64,000 bases of DNA from Halanaeroarchaeum sp. HSR-CO. GTDB lineage: Archaea > Halobacteriota > Halobacteria > Halobacteriales > Halobacteriaceae. Both the position numbers and the translations under genes were made by a program. Below the pieces are notes generated by a model, which ran no database searches, was not told the DNA's origin, and saw only the letters and a program-made list of their open reading frames with translations. Of this stretch, positions 24,901-32,100 are shown piece after piece (position 1 is the first letter of the stretch; each line of letters begins with the position of its first letter). The stretch covers positions 992,001 through 1,056,000 of the forward strand of contig NZ_CP087724.1 of NCBI RefSeq assembly GCF_024972755.1. The letters are read 5' to 3'.

Positions 24901-26390
24901 ACGTCAAACTCGTCTCCGAGGCCGGGATCGGGACCATCGCGGCCGGCTGTGCGAAGGCCAAGGCCGACAAGATCCACATCAGCGGTCACTCCGGGGGGAC
25001 CGGTGCGAGCCCGAAGACGTCAATCAAACACGCAGGTATTCCCTGGGAACTCGGGCTCGCCGAGGCGAACCAGCTGCTCCGGGAGACCGGCCTCCGCTCC
25101 CGCGTGACTCTCCGCGTCGACGGTGGGTTGCGGACTGGCCGCGACGTCGCCATCGGGGCCCTGCTCGGCGGGGAGGAGTTCGCCTTCGGTACCGCGAGCC
25201 TCGTCACGGGTGGTTGCGTGATGGCCCGCCAGTGCCACCAGAACACCTGCCCGGTCGGCGTCGCGACGCAGGCCGAGAAGCTCAGGGAGCGATACCCTGG
25301 GACCCCACAGGAGGTCATCAACTACTTCACCTTCGTCGCACAGGAGCTCCGCGAGATCATGGCCGATCTCGGGGTCGCCACCGTCGACGACCTCGTCGGT
25401 CGGGTCGACTTCCTTGCCCAGCGGGACGTCGACCACCCGAAGGCGCGGACACTGGACCTCTCGGCGGTCATCGCCGAACCGGCCGGGGACGATCGGTACA
25501 AGACCCGGGAACAGCCGGTCGACATGTCGGAGCATCTCGATCACACCCTCATCGAGGGAGCCACGCCCGCACTCGAATCGGGACAATCGGTCGCGCTCGA
25601 CGAGCGCGTCACGAACGTCGACAGAACCGTCGGTGCGATGCTCTCCAGTGAAGTGACCGACCGCCATGGTGGCGAGGGCTTGCCCGAGGACACCATCTCC
25701 GTTCGGTTCACGGGGACCGCCGGCCAGAGTTTCGGGGCGTTCCTGGCACGGGGCGTGACCTTCGAACTCGACGGGCCCGCGAACGACTACGTCGGTAAGG
25801 GGCTCTCCGGCGGAACTATCGCGGTCAGTACGCCCCGGGCGCCCGGATTCGATCCAGCGGAGAACACCCTCGTCGGGAACGTGGCGCTCTACGGCGCGAC
25901 CGGCGGCGAACTCTACGTCAACGGCGTCGCCGGCGAACGGTTCGCGGTTCGGAACAGCGGGGCGAACGCGGTCGTCGAAGGCGTCGGCGATCACGGCTGC
26001 GAATACATGACCGGCGGCATCACCGTCGTCCTCGGCGACATCGGGCGGAACTTCGCCGCGGGGATGAGCGGCGGGGTCGCGTACCTACTCGATACCGACG
26101 GTGACGTGGTCGACCACGTCAACGGGGACATGGTGGCGGTCGAGACCACCCTCGAACCGGCCGACGAACGGGCCATCCGCCGCCTCGTCGAGAACCACGT
26201 GAGCCACACCGGGAGCGAGCGGGGCGACGCAGTCCTCGAGAACTGGGACGACGTCCGCGATTCCTTCGTGAAGGTAATGCCCGACGCCTACCGCGACGCC
26301 ATCGCCGAACGGCCCGACGCAGACGTCCGGGAGTCCCTCCCCGAGCGGGCGGCCGCGAAGTCCCCCGGTGCGGTCGGTAGCGCTGACTGA
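21918..26390 (+). CDS. gltB: Glutamate synthase large subunit
   Basis: The 1490-residue protein has the full four-domain layout of glutamate synthase. First is a class II glutamine amidotransferase with nucleophile Cys23 (ANCGVG, after a short pro-segment). Then come a central domain, an FMN-binding synthase domain (GGTGASPKTSIKHAG, RVDGGLRTGRDV) and a C-terminal beta-helix (GXGXG) domain. The 3Fe-4S ligands lie in CVMARQCHQNTCPVG near residue 1100. It makes two glutamates from glutamine and 2-oxoglutarate. No small GltD subunit is adjacent, so reduced ferredoxin is the likely donor, as proposed for single-subunit archaeal and cyanobacterial enzymes. Confidence 0.95.
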   Translation: MHERDTRSGGRLLASPEEARANCGVGTVMDLDGDSTHRIVSDAVELLENLEHRGTTGAEENTGDGAGILLQTPHEFFADVVDTLPEIYAVGALFMPRDDAARQTVEETVETLLADHGLSVVHWRDVPTDSSDLGTTALDSEPAVVQAIVAPQTDVSDEEFDRRLYVARRAIEKAVDQERFFVVSLDRETLVYKGLLKGSQLAAYYPDLQDERVRSNFAMVHARFSTNTLGRWHLAHPHRTVIHNGEFNTIQGNVNWMRAREADLESPAFSESDLETLTPIIRDESQSDTASLDNALELLLASGRDLPHALRMLVPEAWQGHDNMDDDRRDWYDFHASLIEPWDGPALVIGTDGERVGAVLDRNGLRPFRYEVHHDGTLVMASEQGALEADPADVERRGRLKPGQLFMAGPDAGIRSDDEVFADLVDEKYGRWLADEQASLPTDGDPFGDTVEDVRSRQVLHGYTRDELDELLKPMVESGSDPVGSMGDDTPLSVLSAFNRPLFSYFRQQFAQVSNPPIDYIREELVTSLETRLGRQRNLLAESAAHARQLVADSPVLGDGAVASVRDSTFSTATIDVTFDPSGGLAAAVDRVREQAVEAVASGAEILILSDRNAGEDAIPIPSLLATSGVHHHLVREGLRARVDLVVESAEPRTTHHVAALIGYGAGAVNPYLGIETVTELAGAPEGMTDQSVARTYLSALEKGLLKIMAKMGISTVESYQGAQIFETVGLDSAVVDEYFTGTPNRTEGIGLDEIEADLRERHRAAFEADPELEIQGEFSNRQDGRNHAWNPQTVNTLQQAVRTGEWETYEEFSGLVNAQNESGHTLRGLLDIRTDEHESIPIEAVEPVTDIVTRFSTAAMSLGSLSPEAHENNAMAMNALGGNANTGEGGEPPSRYGTDRECGIKQVASGRFGVTSEYLGAAEELQIKMAQGSKPGEGGHLPGEKVNEMIADVRSSTPGVPLISPPPQHDIYSIEDLKQLITDLRTANRAADIHVKLVSEAGIGTIAAGCAKAKADKIHISGHSGGTGASPKTSIKHAGIPWELGLAEANQLLRETGLRSRVTLRVDGGLRTGRDVAIGALLGGEEFAFGTASLVTGGCVMARQCHQNTCPVGVATQAEKLRERYPGTPQEVINYFTFVAQELREIMADLGVATVDDLVGRVDFLAQRDVDHPKARTLDLSAVIAEPAGDDRYKTREQPVDMSEHLDHTLIEGATPALESGQSVALDERVTNVDRTVGAMLSSEVTDRHGGEGLPEDTISVRFTGTAGQSFGAFLARGVTFELDGPANDYVGKGLSGGTIAVSTPRAPGFDPAENTLVGNVALYGATGGELYVNGVAGERFAVRNSGANAVVEGVGDHGCEYMTGGITVVLGDIGRNFAAGMSGGVAYLLDTDGDVVDHVNGDMVAVETTLEPADERAIRRLVENHVSHTGSERGDAVLENWDDVRDSFVKVMPDAYRDAIAERPDADVRESLPERAAAKSPGAVGSAD

Positions 26391-26448
26391 CCCGAATCGA
26401 AGGCTGCCAAACAGCACGGTTTTGGTCCGCTCTCTCGTCGGGGTGGTC

Positions 26449-27438
26449 ATGGAACGTGCCCTGGTCATCGGCGGAACGAAATTCATCGGCCGGCATCTGG
26501 TCGTCGAACTGCTCGAGAACGAGTACGACGTCACGCTCTTCAACCGCGGGTCACACGAGAATCCATTCGCAGACGACCCGAACGTGGACCACTTCGAAGG
26601 TGACCGGACGAACGACGGCGCACTCGAGGCTGCCCGGGACGCCGTCGACCCGGACGTGGTCTTCGACGTTGTCGCCTACCATCCCCGGGACGTCGAGAGC
26701 GCGACCAGAATCTTCGCCGACGGGGACGCCTACGTCTACGTCTCGAGCGGCGAGGCATACGCCGTCGACGCCATCCCGAAACGGGAGGACGACACGCCGT
26801 GGCACGATTGTACCGACGAACAGGCTACCGACGACACCTTCGCGACCTACGGGAACCGGAAGGCAGAGGGAGACCGAGCCGTGGTTCGAGCCGCGGAGCG
26901 TGGCGTTCGTGCCATGTCGGTGCGGCCGCCCGTCGTGTACGGCCCACACGATTACCGCGAACGACTCGATTACTGGCTTCATCGAATCGACACGTACGAT
27001 CGGATAGTGGTGCCCGGTGATGGGACGAACGTCTGGCATCGTGCCTTCGCCCCGGACCTCGCGACCGCTCTTCGACTCGTCGCCGAGGAGGGAACGGCCG
27101 GGGAAGTGTACAACGTCGCCGATCAGAACGCGGTTTCACTCGACCGGATGATAACCCTCGCCGTCGAAGCGTTGGACGCTTCCGTCGAGGTCGTCCACGC
27201 CAGCGAACGCGAACTCTCTATCGCCGACCTCGACCTCGAGGACTTCCCGCTGTATCGGCCGTATCCGCACCTCCTCTCGACGGCGAAACTGGCGGGACTT
27301 GGCTGGGAGTCGACGCCGGTCGACGAAGCGATGGCCATAACCGTCGAAGACCACCGCGAGAGCGACCGCGACGGCAGGGACGAGGGGCCGTTACGCGAGG
27401 CCGAAGAGCGAGTGCTCGGCGTCCTCGAGACGATCTGA
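26449..27438 (+). CDS. NAD-dependent epimerase/dehydratase family protein
   Basis: The 329-residue extended short-chain dehydrogenase starts with MERALVIGGTKFIGRHLV, a variant of the GxxGxxG NAD-binding motif. The catalytic Ser appears in YVSSGEAY and a Tyr-x3-Lys-like region in TYGNRKAEGDR (YGNRK). Conserved RPPVVYGPHDY follows. Substrate is unclear; such proteins act on nucleotide sugars or as RNA-binding homologs. The start is the ATG directly before the Rossmann motif, discarding 27 upstream in-frame codons. It is followed 40 bases later by egsA. Confidence 0.85.
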   Translation: MERALVIGGTKFIGRHLVVELLENEYDVTLFNRGSHENPFADDPNVDHFEGDRTNDGALEAARDAVDPDVVFDVVAYHPRDVESATRIFADGDAYVYVSSGEAYAVDAIPKREDDTPWHDCTDEQATDDTFATYGNRKAEGDRAVVRAAERGVRAMSVRPPVVYGPHDYRERLDYWLHRIDTYDRIVVPGDGTNVWHRAFAPDLATALRLVAEEGTAGEVYNVADQNAVSLDRMITLAVEALDASVEVVHASERELSIADLDLEDFPLYRPYPHLLSTAKLAGLGWESTPVDEAMAITVEDHRESDRDGRDEGPLREAEERVLGVLETI

Positions 27439-27478
27439 GTCCCGAACCGTTTTCCCCTCTCCCCGCGCTGGTTCCGGT

Positions 27479-28537
27479 ATGTTCGACAAATCCACGTGGA
27501 TTCGCCTCCCGCGGAACGTCGTCGTGGGCCACGACGCCCTGGACGACGTCGGTGCAGTGCTGGCGGACACGCACCTCACCGGCCGCCCACTCATCGTCAC
27601 GAGTCCGACGCCGAAGCGGGTCGCCGCTGACCCGATCGTCGAGCAACTCGAGGCGGACGGCCTGGATCCCGCACTGACGATCGTCGAGACGGCAACCTTC
27701 GAGTCCGTCGAGCAGGTGCTCGAGGACGCCCGCCTGGCCGACGTCTCCTATCTCGTCGGCGTGGGGGGTGGCAAGGCCATCGATATCGCAAAGATGGCCG
27801 CCGACGAACTCGGCGTGGGGTTCATCTCCGTCCCGACCGCCGCGAGCCACGACGGCATCGTGAGCGGGCGGGGCTCGGTCCCCGAAGGCGACACCCGCCA
27901 CAGCGTGGCCGCGGACCCACCCATCGCGGTCATCGCCGACACGAGCGTCATCGCCGACGCACCCTGGGAGTTGACGACCGCTGGCTGTGCGGACATCATC
28001 AGCAACTACACCGCCGTGAAGGACTGGCAACTCGCCAACCGTCTCCAGAACGTCGAGTACTCCGAGTACGCCGGCGCGCTCTCCCAGATGACGGCCGAGA
28101 TGCTCGTCGATCGCGCCGAGTCCATCAAACCGGGCCTGGAGGAGTCCGCGTGGGTCGTGGTCAAGGCCCTGGTCTCCTCCGGGGTCGCGATGAGCATCGC
28201 CGGCTCTTCCCGCCCGGCCAGCGGTGCCGAACACCTCTTCAGCCACCAGCTGGACCGGATCGCGCCGGGAGCAGCGCTGCACGGTCACCAGGTCGGCGTC
28301 GGCGCCATCATGACGGAGTACCTCCACAGCGGCGAATCGGGCACCTGGCGGTCGGTTCGGGATGCGTTGAAGAGCATCGACGCGCCGACGACCGCCGAGG
28401 AACTCGGCGTCGACGAGGAGGACGTCATCCAGGCGCTGACGACCGCCCACGAGATTCGCGACCGGTACACCATCCTCGGCAGCGGTATCAGCGAACCGGC
28501 GGCGCTCCAGGTCGCGGAGACGACCGGCGTGATCTAA
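27479..28537 (+). CDS. egsA: sn-Glycerol-1-phosphate dehydrogenase
   Basis: The 352-residue protein belongs to the metal-dependent family that reduces dihydroxyacetone phosphate to sn-glycerol-1-phosphate, the stereo-defining step of archaeal lipids. Visible signatures are the NAD-binding GVGGGKAIDIAKMAADEL, the substrate region SVPTAASHDGIVSGR, and the metal-binding HGHQVGVGAIMTEYLHSG. Length equals the archaeal family. A tttt-rich element about 27 bases upstream suggests a leaderless mRNA. Its stop codon overlaps the convergent SRPBCC gene by four bases. Confidence 0.95.
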   Translation: MFDKSTWIRLPRNVVVGHDALDDVGAVLADTHLTGRPLIVTSPTPKRVAADPIVEQLEADGLDPALTIVETATFESVEQVLEDARLADVSYLVGVGGGKAIDIAKMAADELGVGFISVPTAASHDGIVSGRGSVPEGDTRHSVAADPPIAVIADTSVIADAPWELTTAGCADIISNYTAVKDWQLANRLQNVEYSEYAGALSQMTAEMLVDRAESIKPGLEESAWVVVKALVSSGVAMSIAGSSRPASGAEHLFSHQLDRIAPGAALHGHQVGVGAIMTEYLHSGESGTWRSVRDALKSIDAPTTAEELGVDEEDVIQALTTAHEIRDRYTILGSGISEPAALQVAETTGVI

Positions 28538-29052
28538 CGCCCTTTCGGCCCGTCTGCCTGGTCTGTCGAACGGTCAGTGGCATCCGACCGTCCGGGCCGA
28601 TTGTCGGCCGAGGACGCTGTGGCGAGCACCTCGATCCGTGCGAGTGCCCACCAGCAAACGAGGACGTACGGAAACGCGAACAGCGGGACCTCGAACCCCG
28701 CTCGACACACATCACCCTGTGGAACCACACGATGTCCCGTCGCCTGGACGGGACCGATTCGCCAGGCCCACGACCACTCGGAGACTCTCGTAACGGTGAA
28801 TGGAAGCCAGCGGCCGAAGAACGTGCGAACCCGACCACTGGCCCCTGCTTCGATCCGCGGGGACCGTGTTTCGACGTCGAGTACACTTGGCCCCCAGTCT
28901 GGCCAGCGGCGGGTGTCGACCAGCAGCTCCCAGACCCGCTCTGGCGGCGCATCGATCCGCCGTGTGACGACGATCCGGAGCCCCTCTGGTGTGTCTTCTA
29001 TCGCGAGCGCGTCTCGGAGCCGGCCCAGACCGTCGGCGATTCTCCCGACCAC
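28534..29052 (-). CDS. SRPBCC (START-like) family protein
   Basis: The 172-residue frame contains the Bet v1/START-like opening IVVTRRIDAPPERVWELLVD, followed by WPDWGPSVLDVETRSPRIEAGASGRVRTFFGRWLPFTVTRV. These are typical of SRPBCC hydrophobic-ligand-binding proteins. A hydrophobic segment near residues 128-146 (FPYVLVCWWALARIEVLA) may interact with membrane or lipid. No ATG fits well. I use the GTG at 29052, so the start is uncertain by several codons. It is convergent with egsA. The ligand is unknown. Confidence 0.65.
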   Translation of the reverse strand: MVGRIADGLGRLRDALAIEDTPEGLRIVVTRRIDAPPERVWELLVDTRRWPDWGPSVLDVETRSPRIEAGASGRVRTFFGRWLPFTVTRVSEWSWAWRIGPVQATGHRVVPQGDVCRAGFEVPLFAFPYVLVCWWALARIEVLATASSADNRPGRSDATDRSTDQADGPKGR

Positions 29053-29137
29053 GGGTATACGTTCGTCTCGTCGAACATAACGTCCCCGTGACCGGACCCA
29101 GCGGGACGGTAAACGGGCCTGTCGTCGAGCCGATCGA

Positions 29138-30928
29138 TCAGACGTACTCACCCAGGAAATCGACGATGGTGCGGTAGGCTTCGATGCGGTTCTCCAGTTT
29201 GGTGAACCCGTGGCCCTCGTCGTCGAAGATTCGGGTTTCGACGGGGACGTGTTTGGCGGCCTCCTCGGCGATCTGTTCGGCCTCACCCACTGGTACGCGG
29301 GGATCGTTGCGACCGTGAAGGACGAGCAACGGCGCCTCGATCGATTCGATGTTGTTGATGGGCGAGATGTCGGCGAGGAACTCCCGGTCCGCCTCGAGCG
29401 AGCCGTATTCGGCCTCGCGGAGCGAGCGCCGCCAGTCGCCGGTGTTCTGGAGGAAGGTGATGAAGTTCGCGATGCCGACGATGTCCACCCCCGCCGCCCA
29501 CACGTCGGGATACTCCGTCAGAGCGGCCAGGACGACGAACCCGCCGTAGGATCCGCCCATCGCCACGATGCGGTCCTCGTCGATGTCCGCCCGGGAGCGG
29601 AGCCAGGCGGCTCCCTCTCGCACGTCTCGCACGGCGTCCATCCGCTTTCGAACGTCGTCGAGGTGGGTGTAGGCCTTGCCGTAGCCCGTCGACCCCCGAA
29701 CGTTCGGCTCGAAGTAGGCGTAGCCCTGTGCCAGGAAGTACTGCTTGACGGGGTTGAACGAGGGACGCCGCTGGCTCTCCGGCCCCCCGTGGACGTCGAC
29801 GATTACCGGATAGGGGGGTGTGGACGCGTCCGGGGTCGTGAAGAGGGCGGGGATGGTCAGGTCGTCGAAGGAGTCGTAGCGAACGATGTCCGGTTCCCGA
29901 AAGGTATCCCGGGGGATACCGGCGGTGGCGGCCCGGGTCCAGCGTGTGCGGCGTTCGCTCGGGAGGTCGAAGACGTGGACGTTCGCGGTGTCGGTACTCG
30001 CGGTGAGCGAGACGGCCAGTCGCTGCGCGTCGGGACCGAAATCGAACCCGCCGAGGACGCCCGTCGGGAGGTCGAACGGTCGCTGTTCGGTGACGGTGGC
30101 CCCGTCGACCCGCCCGGTTGTGAGTTCGGTGTAGCCCTCGACGTTCCTGGAGTAGGCGATACGACCGGACTCCTGGTGGATGGTCACCGCCTCGACATTC
30201 CAGTCCCCACCCGATTCGACGACGGTCATTTCACCCTCCGTGACGTCCATCCTGGCCAGTTCGAGTGTGTCGGCGTTCGCGTCGGTACAGACGAAGACGC
30301 TTTCCCCGTCCGGTCCCCACTCGACGCTTCCGTATCTGACGTTGCCTTCGTGGGGGGTCAGGTGTTCGAACTGTCCGGTCTCGACCTCGAGCACGAAGAC
30401 ATCGTGATCGAAACTCGAGTGGGCCTCGTGGACGAGCAACCGGTCGTCGTCGGGACTCCACCCGACGACAGAGAGCCAGCCGTCGCCCTCGTGGACGAGG
30501 GTGGCGTCGTCCCCACGCTCGTCTCGTCCCTGGACGTAGACGTCGAAGACGGACTCGTCCCGCCGGTTCGACGCGAACGCGAACCGGTCGCCGTCGTTCG
30601 ACCAGCCGCCCCACCGGTGTTTGGCGGACGGCCGGTCCGTGAGTGGGGTCGTTTTCGATCCGTCCGCGGCCAGCCTGAAGAGCTGGACCTTCTCGTCGCC
30701 GCCCTCGTCCTTGCCGTAGACGAACTCGGGACGGGTGGGCGAGGCGGCGACGAAGGCGACGCGCTCCTCGTCGAAGGTCAACTGAGCTGGCCACTCGCCC
30801 GGCTCGTCGAGCCGCCAGACCTGTGGGACGCCGGTGGTGTCCATGAGGAACGCGAGCCCGCCGTCGACCCCCAGCGACGGCCCGTACGCGCTCCGGACGT
30901 TGAGGTAGCGTTCGATGTCGAAGCTCAT
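29138..30928 (-). CDS. S9 family peptidase (prolyl oligopeptidase / acylaminoacyl peptidase type)
   Basis: The 596-residue protein has an N-terminal seven-bladed beta-propeller (to about residue 340, with WSPDDDRLLV and GPDGESVF blades) and a C-terminal alpha/beta hydrolase. The catalytic triad is Ser460 (GGSYGGF), Asp542 (HGRNDPRVP) and His573 (EGHGF). It should cleave short peptides or acylated amino-terminal residues in the cytosol; there is no signal peptide. It is divergent from the glycosyltransferase gene with about 100 bases between. Confidence 0.92.
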   Translation of the reverse strand: MSFDIERYLNVRSAYGPSLGVDGGLAFLMDTTGVPQVWRLDEPGEWPAQLTFDEERVAFVAASPTRPEFVYGKDEGGDEKVQLFRLAADGSKTTPLTDRPSAKHRWGGWSNDGDRFAFASNRRDESVFDVYVQGRDERGDDATLVHEGDGWLSVVGWSPDDDRLLVHEAHSSFDHDVFVLEVETGQFEHLTPHEGNVRYGSVEWGPDGESVFVCTDANADTLELARMDVTEGEMTVVESGGDWNVEAVTIHQESGRIAYSRNVEGYTELTTGRVDGATVTEQRPFDLPTGVLGGFDFGPDAQRLAVSLTASTDTANVHVFDLPSERRTRWTRAATAGIPRDTFREPDIVRYDSFDDLTIPALFTTPDASTPPYPVIVDVHGGPESQRRPSFNPVKQYFLAQGYAYFEPNVRGSTGYGKAYTHLDDVRKRMDAVRDVREGAAWLRSRADIDEDRIVAMGGSYGGFVVLAALTEYPDVWAAGVDIVGIANFITFLQNTGDWRRSLREAEYGSLEADREFLADISPINNIESIEAPLLVLHGRNDPRVPVGEAEQIAEEAAKHVPVETRIFDDEGHGFTKLENRIEAYRTIVDFLGEYV

Positions 30929-31026
30929 CGCCAGAGGTACCGCAGGACACCCGATAGTCCTTGGGGTGCCCGCAGGACGCCGGACAAATGGTATCCTTTT
31001 TTACCGCCCATTGCATGGCCGATGGT

Positions 31027-32079
31027 ATGCGCGTGGCGTTCGTGTCGGCGTCGACGAAACACCACGAAGCGACCGATGGCGCCGAGCGGCTCCACGCTCT
31101 CGCCGCCGACCTCGTTGCACGGGGCCACGAGGTCGTCGTCTTCTCGACGCAGTGGTGGGACGGGGAACCTGACGTCTTCGAACGCGACGATATCGAGTAT
31201 CGGGCGGTCACCCGCCACGCCGACGACTGGACGTTTCCCCTCGGGCTCCCGGGCGACCTCCGTGCATTTCAGCCAGACGTCATCCACGCCACCTGTCACC
31301 CCGCGAGCCACCTCCTCGCCGCGAGAGTGGGGTCGTCGCTTACGGGGGCGCCCCTGCTCGCGGAGTGCTACGATCCGCCGGCGGTCCAGGGATCGCTCGC
31401 CCGCTCGCTCACCGAGTTCGCCGTTCGGTCGGCCGACAGTGTGGTGACTCCCTCCCGGACCGTCCGCACGAGAGTCCGCGAGTTCGGGGTTCCAATCGAC
31501 CGTATCGACGTCGTTCCGACGGGCATCGAGATGGACGTCGTCCGAGACGTCGAGCCTGCCGACGGGGGCGACATCGTCTTCTCGCGACGGCTCGACGAAG
31601 CGGCGAACCTGGAGACCCTGTTGCTCTCTCTCGCGGAGTTCCGCAAGTACGACTGGACGGCGACGATCATCGGCGATGGGCCCGAGCGGGAGAATTACGA
31701 ACGTCAGGCTCGCGACCTCCGAATCGAAGACCGCGTCGATTTCGTCGGCGACCGCTCCGTGGCGGAGCGCATCGCCCTGTTCAAGAACGCCCACGTCTAC
31801 GTGCACACCGCGGAGTATACCCCCTTCGCCGTCGACCTGCTTCGGGCGCTCGCAGCGGGCTGTGTCGGCATCGTGGAGTACCACGCCGACTCGAGCGCGC
31901 ACGAACTCGTCGAACAGCGCAGTCGTGGATTCACCGCCACGAACGACGAGGAACTCACCCGTCGGCTGGTCGAGGCCGGGGACCTGGAACGCCTCTCGAT
32001 CGACGAGGAGTTCGCCGAATTCGATCGGCGGTCCGTCCTGGAACGATACCTCCAACGATACCGCGACCTGCAGTCCTGA
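31027..32079 (+). CDS. GT4-like glycosyltransferase
   Basis: The 350-residue protein has a two-Rossmann GT-B fold typical of glycosyltransferase family 4. The N-terminal MRVAFVSASTKHHEATDGAERLHALAADL is characteristic of a haloarchaeal group. The C-terminal half holds the phosphate-binding region (IIGDGPERENYERQAR) and the EX7E-like segment (HTAEYTPFAVDLLRALAAG). It likely transfers a sugar to a lipid or glycan acceptor; donor and acceptor are unknown. An in-frame ATG four codons upstream is an alternative start. Confidence 0.83.
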   Translation: MRVAFVSASTKHHEATDGAERLHALAADLVARGHEVVVFSTQWWDGEPDVFERDDIEYRAVTRHADDWTFPLGLPGDLRAFQPDVIHATCHPASHLLAARVGSSLTGAPLLAECYDPPAVQGSLARSLTEFAVRSADSVVTPSRTVRTRVREFGVPIDRIDVVPTGIEMDVVRDVEPADGGDIVFSRRLDEAANLETLLLSLAEFRKYDWTATIIGDGPERENYERQARDLRIEDRVDFVGDRSVAERIALFKNAHVYVHTAEYTPFAVDLLRALAAGCVGIVEYHADSSAHELVEQRSRGFTATNDEELTRRLVEAGDLERLSIDEEFAEFDRRSVLERYLQRYRDLQS

Positions 32080-32100
32080 GCAGCGCTCGGCCTCGGCCCC

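Noticed and set aside
29210-31447. 745-codon plus-strand frame
   Set aside because: Antisense to the S9 peptidase with intact catalytic triad; runs into the glycosyltransferase in another frame.
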